From Tetramitus jugosus (lineage: Eukaryota; Heterolobosea; Eutetramitea; Acrasida; Vahlkampfiidae), in assembly GCA_937625935.1 (NCBI GenBank), contig OW569364.1, positions 62,001 to 126,000 on the forward strand: a DNA stretch of 64,000 nucleotides. The letters are read 5' to 3'. Each line of letters starts with the position of its first letter. Positions within the stretch are counted from its first letter, which is position 1. Of the stretch, positions 18,796 through 28,128 are shown piece after piece. The position numbers and the translations under genes are program-made. The notes beneath the pieces are model-generated. The model made no database searches and was not told where the DNA came from. It saw nothing but the letters and a program-made list of their open reading frames with translations.

Positions 18796-20252
18796 CTCCA
18801 CCAACTTATGTTAGACCACCAGCTGGAAATCCAAACCCAGCAAACTTGCCAGTGGAAAGAGCCTTGTACAGAATCAATTGTGGTAGCACTGTGGATTACA
18901 CTGACACCAGAGGAAAGAAATGGGCCAAGGATCAATACTACGTTGACCCGACTACTGTTGATCGTTTTGATAACATTCCATGGGCACCATTGGAACCTCA
19001 TCCATATGGTGTTGATGGTTGCTATGACGAAACCATTTACTTGACCGAGAGATACTTCCCTGACGGGTTCTCTTATCTCTTCCCTAATGTTCCAAATGGC
19101 AAATGGCTCGTCAGAGTTCACTTTGCTGAGTTGTACGCTGGCAATTTCATCTTGTATGATCCACTGAATCCAAATCAAGGATTGAAAGGTACAGGTGCAA
19201 GAGTGTTCAGTGTGCGAGCCAATGGTGTTACAATGTTGCCAAAGGTCGACGTTTTCCAATCTATTGGACCTTACTCTGCAATTGTTCGAGAGTTCTATGT
19301 TGATATCAATGGAGAAAACCAAATCAAGTTGGACTTTGTGAAGATTGTGGAATCACCAATGGTTTTCGCCATTGAAATAGTTCATGCTGCTGATGTTGTT
19401 CCAGCTCAATTGCTACCAACAGGAAGAAAACAAGGTATTCCGTCATTGTACATGGACTACGGTGATTATTATCAAAATCCTATTATGACAATGCCAGAGG
19501 GTGGTAAACTCACCAAGCCCGTCAGCTATGTTGAGATTGCTGATTACTACAACAATCCAAACAACTTCCCATTCACTGGATGGAGAAGCACTCCATACTC
19601 TGCCCAGTTCGCAATGAAGGCTTACACTTATCTGAGAGTTCCTAAGGCAGGTGACTACAAGATTACACTTGACAGTAATGATGGTTCAATCATGTGGATC
19701 TGGACTGACACACAGGGCAAGGGAACACCAGTAGAGATCAACGACGACGGTAACCACGTTGCAACACAAATCCCTGCTGTAGTGAAATTCCCATCCCCTG
19801 GTTTCTATCCTGTCCTTTTGTACTACTTCCAAGGTCAAATCAACTGTGCATTGAGACTCTATTGGATGACACCAGATGACGACTGGAACACCTATGTGCC
19901 ATACAGAAACACTGGTCGTGTCATCGCTCCAGAATTCTGGTCGTATGATCCTTCGGCCATTCCAGCGGTCATCAGTGCTGTCAATCCAAACCATGGGCCA
20001 GTTGCCGGTGGTAACGTTGTCACAATCTCTGGTGCTGGTTTCAGTGATAGAAAGAACACAAAGTGCAGATTCAACCATCCAGGCAAGGGATCCGCTAACG
20101 CTACTGCCACATATGATGTCACTGGTAACAATGTTTCTTGTACTGTTCCAGAAATGTTGGGAGGCATGGGAAGTGTTCAAGTTGTTGTTTTTGATGCAGC
20201 TGGGGCTGTGCTCAAAGAATCCAACAACGCCAATTACTTCTACGATTTTTAA
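18796..20252 (+). pseudogene. 5'-truncated paralogue of the malectin/PA14/IPT gene
   Basis: From 18796 to 20252 the sequence aligns to 11441-12897 of the complete copy over the same length (1457 bases) with no net indel. I estimate about 90% protein identity by eye. It keeps the second malectin domain (YRINCGSTVDYTDT), the PA14 barrel and the IPT/TIG domain, and ends in a normal stop (NYFYDF). It lacks the signal peptide, first malectin domain and most of the Pro-rich linker. The frame opens near 18753 and has no ATG before a late internal Met, so it cannot be expressed as a secreted protein unless an upstream exon is spliced on. A possible acceptor AG occurs at 18792-18793. Many differences from copy one are silent, which implies selection before truncation. 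Confidence 0.75.
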
Positions 20253-20321
20253 TATCGATTTAAACCAATAAAAAATTGGAGATGGGAAGCTTGTTTTATT
20301 GATGCTGTATACAAAGTTAAC

Positions 20322-21131
20322 TCAACATCCCAAAACACCCTTGGCTCTATTCCAGAACTTGTCACGGTCAGCCTTTCCATTGTAACCACCATTGATCTTC
20401 TTGGTGATGATATCAAAGGAGGCTTGAGTGTTCTGATCAGCATACTGGTTCAATGATCTAGTTTTCCAGTACCAAGCAGCAATCTTGAATCCCCATTGTG
20501 GTGTAGCAGCAAGTGTTGGGTTTTCTTCCAAATCGACACCCAAGTCTGCACCAGCAGTTCTGTAGTTGGCTCTGCCTGTCAATTGGATTGGACCTCTGCC
20601 CTTGTATCTTGTACCATCACCTGGGTAAATGTTGCCAAGGTTCTTTCTGCCTTCATAAGCAGCACCAGAGGCAATTTCTTCCATGTATCTCAACTCTGCA
20701 GACTCGTGAGCCAATTGAGCCAAGAAGGACGACATTCTTGAACAGGTGGTAATACTGCCCCAGGACAAGGCATCGTTAATGTGGCTAATGTAGCCGTTGG
20801 CCTTTGAGTTGGACAAGTTTGGCATAATGGCCTTGAGTTGATCCATGGAAAGGACGCCATTAGATGAATCAGAGGCAACTTCTTCGGTAGTATTCTTGTT
20901 AATGTACTTCTTCTTGAGGGAGGCAACAATAGTTTTGGCGTTTTTAGCCTTATGGATAGCATTGTTCCACTTTCCCAAGACCTTCTTGACCTTTGGATCA
21001 GAAATCTTGGACAAGTCAACCTTCTTTTGAACCAGCTTTTTGGAGAGCTTTGAGTTGGATGGGGCAGCTTGGGAGACGGCCAAGATTGCCAACAACAAAA
21101 TGGCAGCAATTGCAATAAGAGAGAATCTCAT
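20322..21131 (-). CDS. Secreted GH19 chitinase
   Basis: Glycoside hydrolase family 19, about 269 residues. It begins with a clear signal peptide from the ATG at 21131 (MRFSLIAIAAILLLAILA then VSQAAP). A Lys-rich propeptide-like segment follows (SKLSKKLVQKKVDLSKISDP). The catalytic domain shows SSFLAQLAHESAELRYMEE with the general-acid Glu of the HE-x-AE motif, then YKGRGPIQLTGRANY, the family's best-conserved signature. INGGYNGKADRDKFWNRA closes the domain. Family members cleave beta-1,4-linked GlcNAc in chitin, and related enzymes act on bacterial walls. In an amoeba this suits prey digestion or cyst-wall remodelling. The upstream frame to 21224 has no better start. It is convergent with the malectin copy, 69 bases apart. 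Confidence 0.9.
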   Translation of the reverse strand: MRFSLIAIAAILLLAILAVSQAAPSNSKLSKKLVQKKVDLSKISDPKVKKVLGKWNNAIHKAKNAKTIVASLKKKYINKNTTEEVASDSSNGVLSMDQLKAIMPNLSNSKANGYISHINDALSWGSITTCSRMSSFLAQLAHESAELRYMEEIASGAAYEGRKNLGNIYPGDGTRYKGRGPIQLTGRANYRTAGADLGVDLEENPTLAATPQWGFKIAAWYWKTRSLNQYADQNTQASFDIITKKINGGYNGKADRDKFWNRAKGVLGC

Positions 21132-21555
21132 TATAGTTTGTAGTAGTGTGAATGTAATATGTTTCTTGGTAACCCCACGAACGAAGAACGAAAAGAACAA
21201 AAAACGCCAAGTGAGGGGGATCAAGTTCCAGGTGGTAATTGGATGATGGAGTTTTCTTTGTGCTACCCTATCTTGCGCAGCAACCTTGCTGCCCCGAGCG
21301 GAGCTATCAGCGAAACGTCATCAGTCCTTCCCGTTAGACAGCTGAAATCACCAAAAGAGTGGTCTCCTCTGTTGCTTTTCAATCCTAACACTGTATCTCC
21401 TACCGAGGAAGGGATGATGATTCTTCTCAGACCTTGCAACCAAATGTTTGTTGCCCCTTTGTTCTTTAGATCATCCATTCGTCAAATTGATTCGTCAGAC
21501 TTCTCTTCATCTAGGATGTTTCTTCGTCCAAGTTCTGTTAAAACATATAATAGAT
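21132..21555. other. Intergenic between chitinase gene and 5S rRNA gene
   Basis: About 420 bases holding the chitinase promoter (reading left) and the 5S upstream region (reading right). A 71-codon minus-strand frame at 21263-21478 has no recognisable domain, so I do not call it. Confidence 0.45.
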
Positions 21556-21675
21556 GTCTACGTTCATACAATGGTGGAACCACCTCTTCCCATTTCGAAT
21601 AGAGAAGTTAAGCACCATCTGGCTGAGTTAGTATTGAGATAGGAGACTACTCGAGAACCCTCAGTAATGTAGGCT
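21556..21675 (+). rRNA. 5S ribosomal RNA
   Basis: The 120-base sequence starts GTCTACGTTCATAC and ends TGTAGGCT, giving the helix I pairing of eukaryotic 5S rRNA. Internal landmarks occur at the expected spacing. The A-box-like AAGTTAAGCACC lies near position 50, GTTAGTATT near 72, and the C-box-like GATAGGAGACTACTCG near 83-98. A run of four T follows at 21675-21678, which fits a Pol III terminator. It is transcribed from the strand opposite to its protein-coding neighbours and is a single copy here. The 5S portion is not linked to other rRNAs in this window. Confidence 0.93.
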
Positions 21676-21786
21676 TTTGGCCTTGTTTTATGCCCTTTTA
21701 ACTTTGAAAGAGTGAAGGCAAATTTGAATGTTACTCGCTCAATTGCAAAACACTAGAATACCTGACTGTACGAATTGCGCAATAGT

Positions 21787-22212
21787 TTATTGATTCACCC
21801 AGTTGTTAATGGCTTCTTCTTGATCAGAAGAAATCTCATTTCGTCCCTGAGTCGTAATCACCTTACCGCTCTGATCCACAACGATCAACGAAGGAATGCC
21901 AGTAATCTTGAACTTGCTCTTGAGTTCCTGAGCCTTGGAATCAGTCAAAGGAACAGCCAACCATGGCATACTCTCCAAATATTCCTTGAAGCTGTTCTCG
22001 TCACGGTCAGACGAGATGAAAACAATTTCAAAGTCAGGACTGGCTGCGTTCTGGTAACAGGAGGCCAAGATGGGTGTGAAGCCTCTGCATGGTGGGCACC
22101 AATGAGCACTAAAGTACAATCCAATAGCCTTCTTGTTCTTGAGGGCTTCTTGAGCAGATATGGACTCTCCCTTGGCGTTGGTAAGCTTGATATCACCGAA
22201 TAGACTGGCCAT
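21787..22212 (-). CDS. Tryparedoxin/nucleoredoxin-like thioredoxin-fold protein
   Basis: About 141 residues from the ATG at 22212 (MASLFGDIKLTNAKG). The redox motif WCPPC sits in FSAHWCPPCRGFTPIL, which is the tryparedoxin/nucleoredoxin form rather than the WCGPC of classical thioredoxin. VFISSDRDENSFKEYLESMPWLAVP is the typical following segment, and KFKITGIPSLIVVD carries the cis-Pro. There is no signal or targeting sequence, so it is probably cytosolic. Trypanosomatid relatives shuttle electrons from trypanothione; the reductant in this organism is not shown by the sequence. The Trp-rich tail (AINNWVNQ) closes the fold. Confidence 0.92.
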   Translation of the reverse strand: MASLFGDIKLTNAKGESISAQEALKNKKAIGLYFSAHWCPPCRGFTPILASCYQNAASPDFEIVFISSDRDENSFKEYLESMPWLAVPLTDSKAQELKSKFKITGIPSLIVVDQSGKVITTQGRNEISSDQEEAINNWVNQ

Positions 22213-22436
22213 GATTATGTAGTAGTATAAGAAGTTAAGGTACCTGTTGTTTTTCTTTGTTGTTTGTGGAAGTGTTTTTTCAGATCGTGATCGGGCATCC
22301 AAAGATTATTTATAGGAAGAAGACTTGAGGACATGTGCGGAACTTCATAGTCAAGTACGAGCAGTTACAGGACAAACTACGGAGAAACCTTGAATACACA
22401 TTTATCATATATATAGACGCAAAGGTGCGCAATCCA

Positions 22437-23678
22437 TTAGTACACGACATTGTAGTACCCCTTGTGTTTCCGTCTAAATGTAAAGCAATAGCATGCGGTA
22501 ATCACTACAGCCACCAACACAATGACGACGACGGGCACAAGAGCAAGCACCACAATCAAAATATATTTACCGCTCATGTCTTGTTTGCTATTGTAGGGAG
22601 AATAGACACCTGAGCGCGTTATGGGCTGTGTTTTGTCCCGTGCAATCATATTGAACAACAAGTTGGATGCAGAAGCAATCGCACTGTTCTCATAAATGAA
22701 GAATATTTCCGAGTACGTAAAGGTCGAGCTGTCCAGGTCAAACTGCTGATAGTCATCCGTTATGGCCGTACCACAACTGTCTGATCCACACACAGTGTTC
22801 ATCAAACAGGGTGCGCGTGTATCAGGGTCCATTTTGCCTCCTTCACCGCCCAGTACATAAACAAACTTGTACTCCAAGTTCGATAGCAACGTCTGACGGT
22901 TCGGCAGACTCCACTGCACCTGAACTTTTAAGCATGGCCCCATGGGACACTCTTGCTGCTTCATATCCATGGACAACATGGAGGCAGATGAATCTACAAA
23001 TCGAGAGGTCAAGGATTGGAGGCTAGGCGTCAATGATATCATTGCCATGTTCTTTGAATCATTGTTCAATAAACCGACATAGACAATCATTTTAGAGCTA
23101 TAATTTACAGTGGCAACAGCAGTAGCACTACTTGATTTGCCATTTGAGGGAAGTACTTTTGTAGAGGCATCATACGACTCCATGGTTGGTTTCCGATTGA
23201 CTCCCAATACGAGCGTTACGCCACCACCATTGGCATTGTCACTCGAAGAGGAAGAAGAAGTTTTCTGGGAACAGATTTGAATACGCAGAGAGAGCTTCAT
23301 TCCACCCATGGGAGGTCCTTCTTGATTGGTAAAGTCAATGACGAGCATCTTTTGAGGAGATGTTGAACCGAGTTGATTGGGAGTGAGAATGAACTTTGAG
23401 TCACTGTCAGGCAACAGTGGAAAATCATCCCTTGCTTGGTAGTTGGTTGTATGATTATAGTTGTATATTTTTTGATCATCATCGTTGCACCATTTTTCTT
23501 GCCGCAGCTCCAGCTGAGAAACCGTAGTCGGAACAGTCGGAGTCGGAGTTAATAATTCTAGGGCACGATGGGATTGGATGAAGAGGGATGCAATGATAAC
23601 GAGTACACTGAGACATGTGAGGACAGATAATGATTTTGTTTGAGAACGACGACCCATCGAACATTTGTTGTGTGCCAT
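22437..23678 (-). CDS. Unknown type I membrane protein, about 413 aa
   Basis: The chosen start (23678, MAHNKCSMGRRSQ) puts a signal sequence, SLSVLTCLSVLVIIASLFIQ, 15-35 residues from the N-terminus. An earlier ATG at 23762 would add 28 basic residues. The long extracellular part has many possible N-glycosylation sites, beta-strand-like segments and Cys in pairs (QQECPMGPC and CLMNTVCGSDSC). A single TM helix (YILIVVLALVPVVVIVLVAVVITA) is followed by a short cytosolic tail, RRKHKGYYNVVY, with tyrosine-based sorting-like motifs. I recognise no family. Divergent from the RBM5/10-like gene, with the two starts about 130 bases apart. Confidence 0.72.
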   Translation of the reverse strand: MAHNKCSMGRRSQTKSLSVLTCLSVLVIIASLFIQSHRALELLTPTPTVPTTVSQLELRQEKWCNDDDQKIYNYNHTTNYQARDDFPLLPDSDSKFILTPNQLGSTSPQKMLVIDFTNQEGPPMGGMKLSLRIQICSQKTSSSSSSDNANGGGVTLVLGVNRKPTMESYDASTKVLPSNGKSSSATAVATVNYSSKMIVYVGLLNNDSKNMAMISLTPSLQSLTSRFVDSSASMLSMDMKQQECPMGPCLKVQVQWSLPNRQTLLSNLEYKFVYVLGGEGGKMDPDTRAPCLMNTVCGSDSCGTAITDDYQQFDLDSSTFTYSEIFFIYENSAIASASNLLFNMIARDKTQPITRSGVYSPYNSKQDMSGKYILIVVLALVPVVVIVLVAVVITACYCFTFRRKHKGYYNVVY

Positions 23679-23810
23679 GTGTCTTTGTTTTTTTGGCATC
23701 GGCTTTTTTGTCCTGGACATTCTCCGATCCATCGTCAAAGCACAAGTTCGAACAATTCGCAAAAACTCCCCCGACTTGAATAAAAAAAAGCAAACCTACT
23801 TGAAAAAAAA

Positions 23811-26664
23811 ATGAGAGACAGAGAAGAATCAGGTGGAAGACGCAATTCGCATCGTAGCAACACCCATAGCTATGATCATCATAGAGCTCACTATCATCAC
23901 AATGAGAATGATAGGTAATTTTGATCCCTATATAATAACAAATCAACAATGCGTTAAAACACATACACGTGAAATTCATATGCATTTTCATGTATTGCAA
24001 ACACACACACATATGTGACTGGTTCACTCAATCATTGACACTTGTATATTTGTTCGTTCAACAACAACAATGAAAAAACAAAACACAAAAACTTTTTTTT
24101 GACGTCATTAGAAAAAGTGAACAACAAGAGCAAGAACAACATGAACAGCAGTATGAAAGACGACCATACAAGAGTTTTGACAAACGTCATGACGATAAAT
24201 CTAGCGACTATGATGATGATGATGATGATGATGAAAGAGAAGATGATTGGAACAAAAATCGTCGTCATCATAATCATCATAGTAGTAGTAGACAATCATA
24301 TCAACCACAAAACAATAGGAACAATTATCATGCGATTCAACCATCATCCAGTGTCGTATTGAAAGGATTAGGTCCACAAGTCACTGAGGACGATGTACGT
24401 GCTTATCAATTTTTTTTTGTTGATTTTTTTCGTCATGTTGATCATCACTCACAATGCATGTAACAACAAAAACAGATTCGCAACACCATTTTTCGAAATT
24501 ATAATCTGACGGCGATTGGAATCAAAGTGATTCGTGATCGCATGACTGGTGCATCCAGAGGATTTGGTTTTTTGGATTTTGATAGTGTAGAAACATCGAA
24601 AAATTTGATTCAAATGACAAATGGTGGTATGTTTATAGGTGATGACTTTGTGACGATTGAGTATAGCATGGGAGCAAGGAAGCAACAACAAGTACCTTTA
24701 TCAACGACAACAACAGATGAGCAAGAATCATCATCATCATCATCCGTGTTGTCGTCAAAGGAAGAATCTTTGAATGATCGATTGAGTGAGAACAGTAAGA
24801 AAACAATGATGACAACGTACAATGATTGGATTTGTTCACACTGTAAAGCACACAACTTTGCCTATCGATCAAAGTGCTTTCAATGCAGTCAAGTCAAGTC
24901 TGATGATGCTGAAATTGTTCCCATGAGTGACAAGGTGAGTGAGAGTGGTGAAACTTCAAGTACTTTGAATCATCAGAGTGATCATCATTCATCGACGTTG
25001 AAACCAGTGGAAGAAATTATTGTTCGTGGTTTGGCACCACACACGACAGAGGACACTGTAATGTATTTTTGTTTGCACTTGTGAGCGCGCACCACAGCAC
25101 ATACCATGATACTATACATCAATGTAGTGTTGTGCATGTGCGGTTGTTCTATACCACATTTGATTGATCATTGAACATGTTGTTGTTAACAAAATTGTCT
25201 CTCTCTCTATTTGATTCCCATAATATATAGCTTGTTTCAGTGTTTTCGAGCTTGGCCACAGTGAAGACATGTAGAGTGATTAGAGACAAGGCTACACTTC
25301 AATCGAGACAATTCGCCTTTGTTGAATTTGAGTCTGTTGAGGATGCATCACTCGTGTTACAGGCAATCAGGAAGGATCATCCATTTTTGATTGATGAATG
25401 TGCAATTAATGCCACTTTTGCAAAGAGACAGCATATTTCTGATGATGCAACTGCAGCAGCAAAGAACAATGACTCTACATTGATTGCCGAGTGGCAATCC
25501 TATTACAACTATTCGAGTCAAAAGAGCAACGATCCATTGTCACAAGTTGTTGATATGCCTGGATACACATATGATTCGGCAACAGGGTACTACTACAACC
25601 AGCAAACCAATTTTTACTACGATCCAAAGACGACATATTTCTTTGATGTGACAAATCAATGTTGGATGTATTTTGACCAAGAGAAGCAAGCGTATCAAGT
25701 GGTTGGCGGATCAGGTGAGAGTCAACAAGAACATAAACCAATTATTGGACCTTCATTGCCACAAACAGAGGAAAAGACCACTTCATCCGCTGATTTGCAA
25801 CAACAACTTCTCCTCTCGCAACAGCAATCAATGGCAGAACACTTATCGAAGCCTGTTGTTTCAATCGGAAGAAGAAAACGTGATAAACAAGACAAGAGTA
25901 TTGCACAGTGGAACAAACAGTCAAAAGAGTTGAAGGAGCATGATGTGTTGGCAGAATTCCAAAAGAGTATTGCGGATACTGTCATACCATCTTCGTCATC
26001 ACTATCTGATCAATGTGTCGCGGTTGTGCCCGAGAGTAGTACAACAACTGCCATCACAAGTCAAGTAAGTCAAAGCTCTACTTCTACCTCTGCACTGGCA
26101 TCATCATCAGACAAGGGAGTAGTCATTGGCAAGGGATTTGTACCAAACGAACAATACAAGAAGGCATTGCATCAAGTGGAGCAGAGAGAGAAAGAAAAAG
26201 AATTCCAAAGGTTTCAAAAAGACATGGAAACACTGCTTGGCGAAGTGACAAAGAAGAAGAAACAACAAGTCACTAGTGGACAAAAACGAAAGGCCTCTGA
26301 ATTGACGTCCAATGATCGATCTTCCATTGTCGAAGCTGCACCCTTGCCAGAGTCCAACATTGGCAACAAGTTGCTCAAAAAGTTTGGATGGAACGAAGGA
26401 GAAGGGCTGGGAAAGAACAAGACTGGTATTACTGCACCCATCGGACCTGTCATCTCAACGGGAACAGGCCTCGGTTTCGCATCAACATCGTCTCACACTC
26501 ACACGACCACTCTGGAACAGTTTAGTCAGCATGCACAACAACTGACACGAATGGAACGTCTACCAGGTGAGACCTACCAAGACGTGTGCCGTAAACGAGC
26601 AAGAGCTCGCTACGAAAGCATCAGCGGCAACAACAGTCAACCATCCAACCCACCGCCACCATAG
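23811..26664 (+). CDS. RBM5/RBM10-like splicing regulator (four exons)
   Basis: Nuclear RNA-binding protein of about 800 residues, inferred from exons 23811-23914, 24112-24394, 24476-25057 and 25231-26664. All introns are GT-AG and the joined length is a whole number of codons. Domains in order are as follows. An Arg/His/Asp-rich N-terminus with a poly-Asp run comes first. RRM1 follows (VVLKGLGPQVTEDD to GASRGFGFLDFDS). A RanBP2-type zinc finger has WICSHCKAHNFAYRSKCFQC. RRM2 is split by intron three (IIVRGLAPHTTEDT then LVSVFSSL). An OCRE domain has repeated aromatic motifs (YDSATGYYYNQQTNFYYDP). A C-terminal G-patch follows (GNKLLKKFGWNEGEGLGK). This exact order is that of RBM5 and RBM10, early-spliceosome proteins that control exon choice. 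Confidence 0.9.
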
Positions 26665-26819
26665 TAAACACTCCTCTCCCTTCATTTGCTTGCTCCATAT
26701 ACAACAAAATTTTGGCGCGCGTCATCCGTTGTGTGGAAAATGATATCTCCAAACAGAGAAACAAACCACTCGCAGAGAAAAAAAAAAGCTTTCACACAAC
26801 ACAACAAACACCACACAAA

Positions 26820-28067
26820 ATGTCCACCACCACCATTACCACCACTGACATTTACACCACGATCGCACCAGTCAACATTGCCATCATCAAATACTGGGGC
26901 AAAAAAGACACCAAACTCCACATTCCTCTCAACAGTTCCCTCAGCTTCACACTCAACATGAGTGATCTCAAGAGCAAGACCACTGTTGTTGCCACCAATG
27001 ATCCCAACCAACAAAACACCATGATTCTCAACAACAAGACTGAAGATTTTGACAACAATAAGCGTATCCAAAACGTTGTTTCACTCATTCAAGAGAGAGC
27101 CACTGCTCCATGGTACCTCCAAGCCAAACAGAATGGTACACTTGATCAATTCAAGTTGCGAATTGTCAGTGAAAATAATTTTCCGACTGCGGCTGGATTG
27201 GCCTCTAGTGCCAGTGGTTATTGCTGTCTCGTGTATGCATTGGCTCAACTGTATCAAGTACAAGGTGATTTGAGCATTATTATGAGATTGGGTAGTGGAA
27301 GTGCATGTCGTAGTGTCTATGGTGGATTTGTGGCGTGGGAAATGGGTCACGATCATGAATCATCAAGAGCTGTTCAAGTCAAGGATGAACACTGGTGGCC
27401 AAACATTCAAATTTTGGTCGCAGTGGCCAGTTCTGAGAAGAAGGCAGTTTCCAGTAGCTCTGGTATGCAGTTGAGTGTGGCAACGAGCAAGAAATTGGCT
27501 GTTCGTGCATCGGATGTCGTCCCTGTGAGAATGAAGGAGATGGAAAAGGCGATTGAGGACAAGGACTTTGCTACGGTGGCTCATTTGGCAATGATTGACT
27601 CTGACAATTTCCACGAGTGCTGTGCAGATACTGAACCAGCCATCTTTTACATGAATGAGGCATCTCATTTGGTTGTACGAGTGGTGAACGCGTTCAACAA
27701 GGTCAAGGGTGAGATTTCTGCCGGTTACACTTTTGATGCCGGTCCAAACGCTGTCCTCTTCTTTGAGAATGAACAGACCATGCAAGAATTCTTGTTTACT
27801 CTGATTCATATGATCCCTAGAGCGGACACTCAATCCGAGTCGGAATACTTTGCAAAGAGTGAGCTCGCACCAGAGTACTTGCGCAACAGTGCACCAATTC
27901 AAAAGTTTGTTCAAGCTGTGCAAGAGGAGTTGGGTATGGATGAGGCTCAATTGGAGAAGAACAAGGGAATGCTCAGATACATTCTTCACACAACTGTCGG
28001 TGGTGGTCCACAAGTCATCTCTGAACACTTGATTGACGCTGAGACACTTGCTCCAAAGACCCATTAA
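26820..28067 (+). CDS. MVD: Diphosphomevalonate decarboxylase
   Basis: ATP-dependent decarboxylase that turns mevalonate diphosphate into isopentenyl diphosphate, the last step of the mevalonate pathway. About 415 residues from the ATG at 26820. The signatures of this GHMP-kinase-fold enzyme are clear. The N-terminal substrate loop is APVNIAIIKYWGKKDTKLHIPLNSSLS. The phosphate-binding helix region is TAAGLASSASGYCCLVYAL. MRLGSGSACRSVYGGFVAW and EKKAVSSSSGMQLSVATS follow, then YTFDAGPNAVLF. All are close to animal and fungal enzymes. There is no targeting signal, so it is cytosolic or peroxisomal. Upstream in-frame ATG at 26712 only adds a low-complexity leader. It is convergent with the ABCD4-like gene, about 60 bases apart. 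Confidence 0.95.
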   Translation: MSTTTITTTDIYTTIAPVNIAIIKYWGKKDTKLHIPLNSSLSFTLNMSDLKSKTTVVATNDPNQQNTMILNNKTEDFDNNKRIQNVVSLIQERATAPWYLQAKQNGTLDQFKLRIVSENNFPTAAGLASSASGYCCLVYALAQLYQVQGDLSIIMRLGSGSACRSVYGGFVAWEMGHDHESSRAVQVKDEHWWPNIQILVAVASSEKKAVSSSSGMQLSVATSKKLAVRASDVVPVRMKEMEKAIEDKDFATVAHLAMIDSDNFHECCADTEPAIFYMNEASHLVVRVVNAFNKVKGEISAGYTFDAGPNAVLFFENEQTMQEFLFTLIHMIPRADTQSESEYFAKSELAPEYLRNSAPIQKFVQAVQEELGMDEAQLEKNKGMLRYILHTTVGGGPQVISEHLIDAETLAPKTH

Positions 28068-28128
28068 TTTATATAAAGAAGAAGAATGAGGATGTATTTT
28101 GATTATAAATAATTGCTGTTGTAATGAT

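Noticed and set aside
21263-21478. 71-codon minus-strand frame upstream of 5S rRNA
   Set aside because: No recognisable domain, no neighbours that explain it, and the region must hold promoters. Possible but unsupported.
24042-24362. Met- and Ile-rich frame overlapping the second exon of the RBM5/10-like gene
   Set aside because: It is a shadow of the ATGATG/poly-Asp tract in the real reading frame.
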